DNA of 64,000 nt from Desulfobacter sp. (GTDB lineage Bacteria; Desulfobacterota; Desulfobacteria; Desulfobacterales; Desulfobacteraceae): positions 5,762,001 through 5,826,000 of the forward strand of contig CP054837.1 of the NCBI GenBank assembly GCA_028768525.1, written 5' to 3'. Position 1 is the first letter of the stretch; each line of letters begins with the position of its first letter. The notes below the pieces were generated by a model. The model saw only the letters and a list, made by a program, of their open reading frames with translations, searched no databases and was not told the origin of the DNA. Position numbers and translations under genes: made by a program. Positions 1-8,032 of the stretch are shown here, one piece after another.

Positions 1-60
1 AAAAAATTCTGATTCATTAAATTTAAGGATTTCCTTGACAATGTCCTCTATTGAAACCAT
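1..60 (-). CDS. N-terminus of an unidentified protein, cut by the window edge
   Basis: Only the first 20 codons are visible, beginning MVSIEDIVKEIL and open to the edge. The ATG (complement of 58-60) is preceded at good spacing by a GGAG ribosome binding site (complement of 67-70). It lies 66 bases downstream of the metalloprotease-like gene on the same strand, so it is probably the next gene of the VgrG cargo operon, for example an immunity or accessory protein. Nothing can be said about its function. A GeneMark-like coding call on the extended contig would settle whether it is real. Confidence 0.5.
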   Translation of the reverse strand, partial: MVSIEDIVKEILKFNESEFF

Positions 61-126
61 AGTCTTCTCCGTCCAGTGTGCACCTGGGTTGATTCTGGCT
101 TGTCCTGCATCTGCGGCACCGTCCTG

Positions 127-2478
127 TTACAGCGTTTTCATCTTTGCAAGCTGAAGGCAGGGCTGGCACATTTTGCAAAAGTCCCTGCTCTCTTTGTCCG
201 TCGTTCTATGGAACATGATACATACACTGCCTCTGTCCTCGGGTTCCGGTTCCTTTTCACCGGCATTCTGCCAGTTCACTTTTTTCTTAACATCCGAGCC
301 TTTAGGGGCATCAAATTCATCTTCAAACACAAGCCGGCTGCCATTGACGGCTTTCAGCTTTCGTTCCACCCCCGCAATCCAGACGGTGCTGCCCGGGCCC
401 AGGTCTTTAAAATCAGTTGGGTCGTCCAGTTCATAGGTATCTGTATTTTTGGTGGGATCATTTTTTATGGTGGTCTGAATTTTAAATTCCACGGCGGCAT
501 CTTTGGTACTGGTGAAACCGGAGGTGAATTCCAGTTTGTTGCCGGGATTGACTTTTTTCAGGGTCTTTTTCACCCCGTTGACGAAAACATCCAGCCCTTC
601 AACCTTTTTCAAGGCATTGGCATCCACCACCTCGTGGATCGTTTTGGCCGTGGTTTCGGCTTTTTTTATTTTTGTTTTAATGCTGTGTTTGACAACCTGG
701 TCTTTTGCCGAGAGAAATTTCTGGGTAAAGACAAGTTTCTTTCCCTTGACCCCCTTCAGTGTTCTGTTGGTCCCGTTTACCTTGATGGCCTGGCCCACCA
801 GCTTGTCAAAATTAGCCGGATCCGTCACCTCATGGTCGTTTCTGGTGGTTGACGGTTCCGTCTTGGTTTTTGTTTGAAATGTCAACTGATTCTCAGACCA
901 GCCTTTGCATTTGCCCATGGTATATTTGGTCACGGCTGAGCGGCAATGGGAACCGGAACCGCCATGGGCCACATATTGCTTGGGATGATTTTTCAGTGAC
1001 GGGAGTTTTGTGGCGGCATTTCTGGGGGTCAGCCCCACCTTATGACCGAATTCATGGGCTGTGGTATTGTTGAATTCTATCTCATTCTTGTTTGACGTCG
1101 AGGATGACGGCGGAGGGACATAGGTTGCGACAATACCGGCCGGGTCAGCCCAGCCTGCCCATGCTTTGCCCCACCTTACCTTCAGTTTGATATAGACGGG
1201 CGCGGTCTGGGTGGGCACCGGCGGATTGCCGGTTGCCCCCTTGGACAGGTCCACTTTAACGGTATAGGTGGTTTCCCGTCCGTGGTAGACCTCAACACAT
1301 CCGTCGGCAATGCTTCCGCCTTTTGCCCAGGGCCGCTGGGTCCTGCTCCACTCACCTTCGATCACCAGGGCTGCGCCTGCGGCCAGGGCCGGTTTTGATA
1401 CAATGGGGCTGTACTTTATATTTCCAAGGGGGAAGGTGACCTTGCCCCCGTTTGCCTTTAAGCTGTGTATTGGGGAGGCCATGGCCTCATTTAGCGGGTC
1501 GCACTGGAATTCGCAGACAATAAGGTTGTCCTTCACCGGGTGTTCATTTTCTTTTTTTAGTTTCAGCTTGGCCTTGTTTCTGAATTGAATGATATTTCCG
1601 GTGCCCACATTGGCAACGATGTTGGTCGCGTGCCCCCCTTTTTTTAGCTGGTACTCTTTATAAAAGGTCCGGTTTTGGAAATCGGCGTCAAAATCCTCTT
1701 TTCTGAATTTTTTCTCATTGGCAAGGACCATTTCGGCAAATACCTTGGCAAAGGCTTTTGCTGCCTTCTTAGGCTCTTTTGCGGCGAAATTATTGGCATA
1801 GGTCATCTGATACCAGAATTTGCGCCATACTTCGATTTTTTTGGTCTTTATTTTTTTTGAACTGCCTGAGATGTCAATATTGGGCGCCGGTTTCAGTTCA
1901 GCACTTATTTCAAACTGATCTCCCCCGTATTGCGAGGTGTAAAAGGAAATTTCCGGTGTCCATCCGTCGTTCCCCGTCGTTATTGTCTTTTTGTCCGGCC
2001 CGGCTTTGGCGCCGAATCCATCTTTCTGGGCCCCGGTTAATTCATCGTTTCTCCAGATTTTATCATCAGAGGTCGCCCTGTTGGCCGCCTTGGTCAGTTT
2101 CCGCTTCAGTAAAACCTGAATCCCGCTCAGTTTGTCTTTTTTCTTATCCTCCCGTTCAACACGGGCCCTGAATGTTATCTTACGGCCGTATTCCGGGTGG
2201 CGCTTATCCCCGCCTTCGGTATCCGGATTCAGATTGATATACTGCCTGTAGTCTTTATTCTGGATTTTCGGCCGTGTCACCTTACCGTTGAAAACCTTTG
2301 TCTCACCGGGGGCATCGGTGAGCCCCTCAACCCACATCTTTTTGGATCCCCGGGTAACCACCTCCACAAAATCAACCAGCTTATATTTGATTTTTTCGCA
2401 TGACTGGCTTTCCGAGGATATTGACCCGCCTTTGTTCGTGCTTGGCTTTTTTGGTTTTTTCGTTCCGCTCAGCGACAT
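127..2478 (-). CDS. Putative zinc metalloprotease, candidate T6SS effector, with C-terminal repeats
   Basis: This 783-residue protein has no signal peptide. The sequence HEFGHKVG at residues 475-482 fits the zincin pattern HExxHxxG, with a second His/Gly/Cys-rich stretch (HGGSGSHC) about 35 residues later that may give a third metal ligand; the metzincin third His is absent. Residues about 550-745 hold three related units of 63-68 residues that start with HEV or YEL and include a V(N/A)G...LK.V stretch. The C-terminus has a CKMCQPC cluster. It is the last complete gene after vgrG, the DUF4123 chaperone and an unknown gene, with a GGGGAGG site upstream. That position suggests VgrG cargo delivered by T6SS. 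The protease assignment rests on one motif; effector status is inferred from context. Confidence 0.6.
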   Translation of the reverse strand: MSLSGTKKPKKPSTNKGGSISSESQSCEKIKYKLVDFVEVVTRGSKKMWVEGLTDAPGETKVFNGKVTRPKIQNKDYRQYINLNPDTEGGDKRHPEYGRKITFRARVEREDKKKDKLSGIQVLLKRKLTKAANRATSDDKIWRNDELTGAQKDGFGAKAGPDKKTITTGNDGWTPEISFYTSQYGGDQFEISAELKPAPNIDISGSSKKIKTKKIEVWRKFWYQMTYANNFAAKEPKKAAKAFAKVFAEMVLANEKKFRKEDFDADFQNRTFYKEYQLKKGGHATNIVANVGTGNIIQFRNKAKLKLKKENEHPVKDNLIVCEFQCDPLNEAMASPIHSLKANGGKVTFPLGNIKYSPIVSKPALAAGAALVIEGEWSRTQRPWAKGGSIADGCVEVYHGRETTYTVKVDLSKGATGNPPVPTQTAPVYIKLKVRWGKAWAGWADPAGIVATYVPPPSSSTSNKNEIEFNNTTAHEFGHKVGLTPRNAATKLPSLKNHPKQYVAHGGSGSHCRSAVTKYTMGKCKGWSENQLTFQTKTKTEPSTTRNDHEVTDPANFDKLVGQAIKVNGTNRTLKGVKGKKLVFTQKFLSAKDQVVKHSIKTKIKKAETTAKTIHEVVDANALKKVEGLDVFVNGVKKTLKKVNPGNKLEFTSGFTSTKDAAVEFKIQTTIKNDPTKNTDTYELDDPTDFKDLGPGSTVWIAGVERKLKAVNGSRLVFEDEFDAPKGSDVKKKVNWQNAGEKEPEPEDRGSVCIMFHRTTDKESRDFCKMCQPCLQLAKMKTL

Positions 2479-2486
2479 GGTCCGGC

Positions 2487-3260
2487 TTACCTCCCCTTAT
2501 TGCCAAGGTTTTCCAGTGCTTTATTGATATAAACAAGGCCTTTTCTAAACAGAATCTCCGGCCGTTTTTCTGGATCATCAACGGTCTCGTCGTTGAGGGT
2601 GTCACCGCACCAGGGATACAGCGGATCCCGTGCAAATCCTTCTCCCATCATAAACATGAAAAAAATAAAACAGATAATGCCTGGATCGCTTGAAACTGAA
2701 TAGGTGGCAGCCTCTTTTTTACCCCTGGCAATCAGCTCCATCAGGGCGGTGTCTCCGACATAGCTGCATTTTTCAGGAAAGTTGTGTTTAAGCCGGGGCA
2801 ATATATCTGTTTCAAGGGGACCGCTGCTTCTGCATGCCGATTCAAACGCTTCTCCGCTTGCACGCCCAAGGGATGCCACGGCATATTCCCGGTTGGGCCC
2901 GCCCACCCTTTCCAGGTAGTCCATGGTTTTTTCAAAAAGCCTGTCCGCCCGTTTTTCCTGGTTTTTAATACCCGGGTCAGCAAGAATTTGCCCGGCCCAG
3001 GGCAGCTGGCAGTCCGTATCAAAATAACTGCCCAGCATGAACATCATTTCAATGTAGAACTGTACCGGCCCATAGTTGGTAAACCCGTATGCTTCAGCCT
3101 GGCTGATGCCGAGTTGAACAACCTTGCGGATTCCTTTTTCGCCCAAAGCCAGGCTGTGTTGGGGGGCAAAGTCCAGGCAGTGTTCAACCATACCGTCCTC
3201 AAAGTTCCGCAGCGCCACCTGCCGGAAAATTTTCATCTGTTCATTGCGGATCTTCAGCAT
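2487..3260 (-). CDS. Unknown T6SS-locus protein with an internal duplication
   Basis: The protein has 257 residues when started at the ATG behind a perfect GGAGGAAACC site; a TTG four codons earlier is less likely. I do not recognise the family. It contains two versions of one segment, near residues 73-121 and 202-254. Each starts MFMxG, continues with a PW(A/C)G motif, then D.....EKR..LF.K...Y(L/I), as if two helical units arose by duplication. It is soluble, with no signal peptide or clear membrane span. It sits between the DUF4123 chaperone and the metalloprotease-like protein with gaps of 8 to 24 bases, so it is very probably co-expressed and may be an adaptor, immunity protein or co-effector. 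Confidence 0.6.
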   Translation of the reverse strand: MLKIRNEQMKIFRQVALRNFEDGMVEHCLDFAPQHSLALGEKGIRKVVQLGISQAEAYGFTNYGPVQFYIEMMFMLGSYFDTDCQLPWAGQILADPGIKNQEKRADRLFEKTMDYLERVGGPNREYAVASLGRASGEAFESACRSSGPLETDILPRLKHNFPEKCSYVGDTALMELIARGKKEAATYSVSSDPGIICFIFFMFMMGEGFARDPLYPWCGDTLNDETVDDPEKRPEILFRKGLVYINKALENLGNKGR

Positions 3261-3284
3261 GGTTTCCTCCAAAAAAAAGACGGA

Positions 3285-3827
3285 TCAGGAAAGGGATACC
3301 TTATCCTGCTGCAACTGGTTTCCTGCCCGGTGAAAATTCAATAATACGGACGGATCGGCATCTTCCACAATAAAGCGTTGCGCAGGGCCAAATACGGTGT
3401 TGAGTTCTTCTTCATTACAGATGGGCAGATAGGTCCTGAGCACCCTCGGGTCATAAAAGCGGAAAAAATAAGATTTCCCCTTTTCATCATATACGGTCAG
3501 GCAGGTCCGAAAATGTTGCACCAGCTCATTCAGGGAGGCCCGGGACCGGACAAAGGTGGCACGGCTTTTTCCCCATCCCTCTTCCAACAGCCAACGGAAA
3601 AAGGGATCTTGTTCCCGAACCCGGGCAAGGTACGGTGACACCCAGGCAAGTTCCCGGGCCCTGTCTCCCCTGTGAAGGCAGATACAGTCAGATTTAACCT
3701 GGGAGAGTTTGGGATAGATGCTTTCACTTCTGGCGGCATCCACAAGGGCATAAACATGGAGCGGGGCCTGTCCTTCCACGGGCGGCCATAATTGATGTAC
3801 AATTTTATCGATGTTAACTGATGCCAT
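3285..3827 (-). CDS. DUF4123 effector chaperone (Tap/TEC family)
   Basis: This 180-residue protein matches the DUF4123 pattern: a LHVYALVDAA strand at residues 23-32, a WVSPYLARV stretch near 62-70, a F(F/L)RWLLEEGWG motif around 76-86 and the signature FRFYDPRVLRTYLP around 122-135. DUF4123 proteins are cytoplasmic adaptors that load a particular effector onto its VgrG or PAAR spike before firing and are normally encoded between vgrG and the effector, exactly as here. The genes downstream (2487-3260 and 127-2478) are therefore the likely clients. The 44-base gap to vgrG suggests one transcript. Confidence 0.88.
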   Translation of the reverse strand: MASVNIDKIVHQLWPPVEGQAPLHVYALVDAARSESIYPKLSQVKSDCICLHRGDRARELAWVSPYLARVREQDPFFRWLLEEGWGKSRATFVRSRASLNELVQHFRTCLTVYDEKGKSYFFRFYDPRVLRTYLPICNEEELNTVFGPAQRFIVEDADPSVLLNFHRAGNQLQQDKVSLS

Positions 3828-3871
3828 GGTCGTTTTTTCTTAAGTGCCTCACGGGCGCTGGGTTATTGCGG

Positions 3872-5932
3872 TCATGTATCGCACAGCGGTTTTCCGGATT
3901 TCGCCGCATCCTTTAAGGCCTGGACCTGGGGGGTGGACGTCGGCGGAGGCGGTTTCATGAGAATTTTCGCGCTCTTTCCGGGTACTGCCGTGTCTGCTTC
4001 CCTTGGGGTTTCAGGCGGTTCAGGATTTGATCCCATCCCCGACCCAGGCGCCCCGCCGCTGTTTATCATTACACTTGTGCCCTGGATCGTGACACCGGAT
4101 GAACCGATGTCGATAAAATTACTGCCCACCTTGAGGGAGATCTGGGTGTCTGCTTCCAGGATAATTGTCATCCCCGCCTTTAAGTGGATCGCTCCTGAGG
4201 CATCAAGGGCATGGTTGCCGCCGGTCTTTTCCTGAATATCCCCGCCGGTTTCCAGGGAATAAGAGCCGTCAACCGCTTCATTCCTGTTCCCCAGAACAGA
4301 GAGGTGTTTATTTTCATAGATGGCCTCAATCTGGTCTTTTTGAACGATAAGGTGACTTTCATTGCCGACCCATTCATACCGGTCTGTTTTCGTACGGATA
4401 TCCTGGTTGCGCTGGGCATGGATAAAGACCTGTTCCTCGCCGGCCTTGTCCTCAAACCGGATTTCGTTAAATCCGTCTCCGCCCGGGCTGGAGTTGGATT
4501 TGAAGGTGGTCTTTGTTTTTTCGTCAGGCAGGGCGTAGGGCGGGGTGTTTACCCCGTGGTAAACCTGGCCCGTGACAATGGGGCGGTCCGGGTTGCCTTC
4601 GAGGAATTCAACGATGACTTCATGGCCGATCCTGGGCAGGTAAACTGCCCCCCAGCCCAGTCCGGCCATGGACTGGGCCACCCTCAGCCAGCAGGTCGAG
4701 TTTTCATTTAACTCGCCTTCCCTGTCCCAGTGAAACTGGACTTTTATCCGGCCCAGTTCATCCGTATATATCTCTTCCCCTGCCGGCCCAACCACAACGG
4801 CGGTCTGTACCCCTTTAATGACAGGAACAGGCGTCTTCCGGGGGGGCCTGAAAGGGACGTCATGGGGGATGCATTCAAACTGGTTTTCATATATTTTCAT
4901 TCCCGGACCGGCGGATACACCGCTGGTATATGTCGCTTCCTGGTCCATTCTATGGGCAACACGGGTCAGCAGGTATTTTGTGTTGTTCCATTTTACATCC
5001 TGTTCCGGACATCTGAGAGTGAATTTGGCCCCGGCCGTATACTCCCTGAAGCTGCCCGTCCCGCTTAAGGTGGCCACCCGGGCTTCCTCTTCTTCCATTC
5101 TGATGGCTGCCAGGCTGTCCCCGGCATCCCTTTTTTCATATCCGCCGGGATAATCATACCGCTCCCTTATACCGGGGCCCAGACCGATTGTGGTATCATA
5201 GGTGACTTCCAGGTCCGTATCGGGAATATCGTAATTATAATCTTTAAGGGTATATTTCCCTGACCGGATCTGCTTTTTCAATGTCAATTGTTCAATCTGG
5301 TCGGTGAAATCTTCCCGGCCGCTGAGAAAAAAGTTGAACCCCTCCTTGTCCCAGCAGGATGCGTTGGCCCCGGCATGGTTCGCGATGACCATGGTATGCT
5401 TGCCGTGCTCATGCTCGAAAAAATAAAAAATCCCTTCCTCTTCCAGAAGCCGGGAAACAAAATTGAAATCCGTTTCATTGTACTGGACCGTATACTCCCG
5501 TTTTGGGAGTTTACCGGTCAGGTCCATCCTGTAATCTTCAAACTGATTATCGGAGAAGACTTTTTCAATGATTTCCCGGACAGACATTTTCTGGAATATC
5601 CTGGAATCACTTGTCCGGGTCAGCAGCCAGAACCATGGAACAATGGTGGCCGCATACCGGTAAATCCCCTGATCCTTGCTGCCGCTGAACTCCTGGCTGA
5701 ATCTGGAAACCACTCCGTTAATAAATCGATAGGCTTCGTCAAGCACAGCCGTGATGGTGACATTCTGGCCGACGATTTTTTCAAAGTTGACGGACTGCTC
5801 TTCGGAAATCAGCGTTAGATCAAACTGAAACAGGTCAGAGATGCCTTCCCGGCCGGTAAAACCGGTCAGAAGAAGGGCATTTTCACCTAATGGGGTTTCA
5901 ATTGAAAACTCTTTATTGTCCTGCGTCAGCAT
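3872..5932 (-). CDS. vgrG: T6SS spike protein VgrG
   Basis: The 686-residue protein has the full VgrG plan. Residues about 1-380 are the gp27-like part (LTGFTGREGISDLFQFDLTL near the start, Y.E.DFNF..RLLEEEGI..FFEH in the middle). About 390-480 is the gp5-like OB fold with FHWDREG, GWGAVYLPRIG and GNPDRPIVTG. About 490-640 is the repetitive beta-helix needle containing IRFEDKAG. It trimerises to form the tip of the Hcp tube. The C-terminal tail after the needle is Pro-rich and ends AKSGKPLCDT, a possible cargo or chaperone docking tail rather than an enzymatic effector domain. A DUF4123 gene follows at once, consistent with cargo delivery in trans. Confidence 0.96.
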   Translation of the reverse strand: MLTQDNKEFSIETPLGENALLLTGFTGREGISDLFQFDLTLISEEQSVNFEKIVGQNVTITAVLDEAYRFINGVVSRFSQEFSGSKDQGIYRYAATIVPWFWLLTRTSDSRIFQKMSVREIIEKVFSDNQFEDYRMDLTGKLPKREYTVQYNETDFNFVSRLLEEEGIFYFFEHEHGKHTMVIANHAGANASCWDKEGFNFFLSGREDFTDQIEQLTLKKQIRSGKYTLKDYNYDIPDTDLEVTYDTTIGLGPGIRERYDYPGGYEKRDAGDSLAAIRMEEEEARVATLSGTGSFREYTAGAKFTLRCPEQDVKWNNTKYLLTRVAHRMDQEATYTSGVSAGPGMKIYENQFECIPHDVPFRPPRKTPVPVIKGVQTAVVVGPAGEEIYTDELGRIKVQFHWDREGELNENSTCWLRVAQSMAGLGWGAVYLPRIGHEVIVEFLEGNPDRPIVTGQVYHGVNTPPYALPDEKTKTTFKSNSSPGGDGFNEIRFEDKAGEEQVFIHAQRNQDIRTKTDRYEWVGNESHLIVQKDQIEAIYENKHLSVLGNRNEAVDGSYSLETGGDIQEKTGGNHALDASGAIHLKAGMTIILEADTQISLKVGSNFIDIGSSGVTIQGTSVMINSGGAPGSGMGSNPEPPETPREADTAVPGKSAKILMKPPPPTSTPQVQALKDAAKSGKPLCDT

Positions 5933-6105
5933 AGGATCACCCTAATATGTGACTGTATAAAAACCGAAATATAACAACCCTATGGCTGTTATCCCTCCCG
6001 GGGGGGGGATACGGTGCCTTCACCGCCCCTTTTTTCCGGCAACGGCCTGAGGGACGGCGGTGGCAATTATACAAAGCGGGTAAACATCTAAAACAATGGT
6101 GCAAC

Positions 6106-6141
6106 GCTCCCGGGGATGATACCTTTGCTGTCCCCGGGAGC
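6106..6141. repeat. Inverted repeat between hcp and vgrG
   Basis: A perfect 11-bp inverted repeat (GCTCCCGGGGA and its complement) encloses a 14-base loop, 24 bases after the hcp stop codon. On the leftward transcript it is not followed by a clean U-run, so it looks more like an mRNA-stabilising or attenuating hairpin that would keep hcp transcript above vgrG transcript than a full terminator. The rest of the 232-base hcp-vgrG gap holds no credible gene. Confidence 0.5.
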
Positions 6142-6164
6142 TGTTTCTCCGAAAAAACAGCCGA

Positions 6165-6656
6165 TTAAATATTGCAGTTTTGCTCAAGATCATATGCCGT
6201 CGGCACATCACCGGCACCGCCGCCGCCGGGGCGGGCCTGCTTGGTGTAGGTGGTGGTGAGTTTGCCGTAGTTGAATGTCACCGACTCGGTGGGGATCCCG
6301 CCGCCGCCACCGCCGATGCTGACAGAGGAGATCACCACGTTCTCAAGCTTGTACTCCATGTATTTCACTCTTTTTTCACCGGCGGCCCGGTTGAGCCGGA
6401 GGGTCACTTTCGAAATATGGGTGCCGCTCCAGCAGGCCTTGTTGATCAGGGGGGAGGCCGAATCCAGTTCCTTGACAACACTCAGGTCCTGGAAATCCGC
6501 CCGGGCCACGGTGCCGCCGCCGCTGGAACTGGCTGTCCCCGAGGCCATCTGGGAAACGCCCCAGTTGTAAGAAAGAATCTCGATCTGGTCTTTGTATTCT
6601 TTATCCGTACTTTCGCCTTTGATACCGTCAATTTCCAAAAAAGCATCCGAAGCCAT
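6165..6656 (-). CDS. hcp: T6SS tube protein Hcp
   Basis: This 163-residue protein is an Hcp of the longer class. It starts MASDAFLEIDGIKGES, followed by YKDQIEILSYNWGVSQ, and has the usual KVTL and FNYGKLTTTY strands. Hexameric rings of Hcp stack into the tube expelled by T6SS and also act as chaperone and carrier for small effectors. A Gly/Ser-rich insert lies around residues 42-48 and a Gly-rich loop around 115-119. An almost ideal TAAGGAGG ribosome binding site precedes the ATG, and the gene has its own upstream region, fitting very high expression. Next along the strand is vgrG. Confidence 0.95.
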   Translation of the reverse strand: MASDAFLEIDGIKGESTDKEYKDQIEILSYNWGVSQMASGTASSSGGGTVARADFQDLSVVKELDSASPLINKACWSGTHISKVTLRLNRAAGEKRVKYMEYKLENVVISSVSIGGGGGGIPTESVTFNYGKLTTTYTKQARPGGGGAGDVPTAYDLEQNCNI

Positions 6657-6847
6657 TGTTAAATCCTCCTTAGGATAATTAACAGGGAATATCTCCCCTT
6701 TGTTTTAATGCGTTATATGGACGATCAATTACTTACAGAGTACTCAGTCGCAGAAAAATCAGAACAGAAAGAATGATGGTGCTCGGAACAGGCCAGATCA
6801 GAAAATTGAGAAAAGGGAAAAAAACAATATTGAACACATTCCCATTT

Positions 6848-6874
6848 TTTATAAATTTTTCATTTAAAAGTCAA
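6848..6874 (-). promoter_or_regulatory. Possible sigma70 promoter of hcp
   Basis: On the minus strand TTGACT (complement of 6869-6874) is followed after 15 bases by TATAAA (complement of 6848-6853). The spacing is short, but the segment is very AT-rich in a GC-rich neighbourhood and lies about 190 bases upstream of hcp. The 275-base gap between the FHA gene and hcp contains no gene, so a promoter is expected here. Confidence 0.35.
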
Positions 6875-6931
6875 TTTATAATACCTGTTATTTCAAACCA
6901 ATTATCCGGCCTGGGCCAGGCGTAAACCATC

Positions 6932-8032
6932 TTACCTGAATAATTTCCCAAACAGGGATTTTGACTTTTCTTTTGGGGCGGCCTCCTCTTGCTGGGCATC
7001 TTGATTCGTATCGTCTGCTGCTGCGTTTTGAGGCGGTTTGGGGAGATCGATTTCCATCATGCGCCCTCCTTCAAGAAAGGTGAATGCCGGTCCGGTTTTT
7101 GTTAGAAAAAGCTGGTCATCCGGGGCCAGGGGGACCGGAGACGGTAAGGGCTGGCTGTTTATCAGTACATGGCGTTTACCGGTAAGGTCCTTAACCATGT
7201 AACAGCCCTGGCTGAAAAAAATCTGGACCTGGGGGCCTGAAATAGAGGGGTGATCGATAACAAGGTCGCAATCCGCCCCTTTTCCCAGTGTAATGGGCAG
7301 TTCGGAAAATGATTTTAAAAGGGCGCCATATTGGATCACCAAAGGTATTTTAACCGGCGCCACCTGGATGTGGTCTGGTGCCGTCCTGCCGGCCGGGGGG
7401 ACAGGCGGCTGTGCTGGGGATGGCCGGGCCGGAGGCGGGGTCACCGTGGGCGGCGGCTGATGCACACCAGGGGCCGCCGCCTGATCCACGGGGGCGTGGC
7501 CGCTTATGGGCTGATGGGGCCCCTGGGCCGCAGGGGAGGGCGCCGCCTCCATGGGCTCAGGTTCCGGTGCAAGGCGGGGGGGGCGTATAATTCGCGGCTT
7601 CGGTTCAATGGACGGAGCGGGGGGGTTGGGTTCCAAGGCTTCAGAGGATGGGGGAACCGATGCTGCAGGCCCAGAGGCCATACCCTGGTCTTTTTTTGAA
7701 TCTTCCAGTACGCCCTCCCGGGTCAGGAAACTGACTTTCGGTCCCCCTTCGGTGAAGAAGATCACATCCCCGTTTTTCAGCCAGGCCTCTGTGACCCGGC
7801 TGCCGTTGACAAAGGTGCCGTTGGTACTGGTGTCAATTATTTTAAACCGGTTTCCCTCCCGTTGGATCCGGGCGTGGTTGCGGGAAATGACGACAAGGTC
7901 CTTTGGAAAGACAAGGTCTGATGAGGGATGGCGGCCAATGGTAATCTCGCTGCCGTCAAATTCCTGGATGCCCCCTTTCAGCGGGCCGTGGATATGAACC
8001 AGCTGAACAATTATGGCCAGGGGCTGGTTCAT
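6932..8032 (-). CDS. Cytoplasmic protein with two FHA domains
   Basis: The 366-residue protein has a canonical FHA domain at about residues 10-100 (GRHPSSD, SRNHARI, NGTFVNG), a long Pro/Ala-rich linker at about 115-225, and a second, worn FHA-like domain at about 235-320 (GKGADCD, SGPQVQI in place of the usual SxxH). FHA domains bind phosphothreonine. The divergent locus encodes a Ser/Thr kinase and a PP2C phosphatase, which matches the Fha-PpkA-PppA post-translational switch of T6SS. It overlaps the LysM/TPR lipoprotein stop by four bases (ATGA), so the two are translationally coupled. The second domain probably does not bind phosphopeptide because its His is replaced by Gln. Confidence 0.85.
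   Translation of the reverse strand: MNQPLAIIVQLVHIHGPLKGGIQEFDGSEITIGRHPSSDLVFPKDLVVISRNHARIQREGNRFKIIDTSTNGTFVNGSRVTEAWLKNGDVIFFTEGGPKVSFLTREGVLEDSKKDQGMASGPAASVPPSSEALEPNPPAPSIEPKPRIIRPPRLAPEPEPMEAAPSPAAQGPHQPISGHAPVDQAAAPGVHQPPPTVTPPPARPSPAQPPVPPAGRTAPDHIQVAPVKIPLVIQYGALLKSFSELPITLGKGADCDLVIDHPSISGPQVQIFFSQGCYMVKDLTGKRHVLINSQPLPSPVPLAPDDQLFLTKTGPAFTFLEGGRMMEIDLPKPPQNAAADDTNQDAQQEEAAPKEKSKSLFGKLFR

Noticed and set aside
76..2403. Several plus-strand open frames opposite the metalloprotease-like gene
   Set aside because: They have no ribosome binding sites or recognisable domains and mirror the long minus-strand frame, which has repeats, a motif and a good start.
6020..6217. Small minus-strand frame overlapping the hcp end
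   Set aside because: No start signal, and the region is better explained by an inverted repeat and untranslated spacer.
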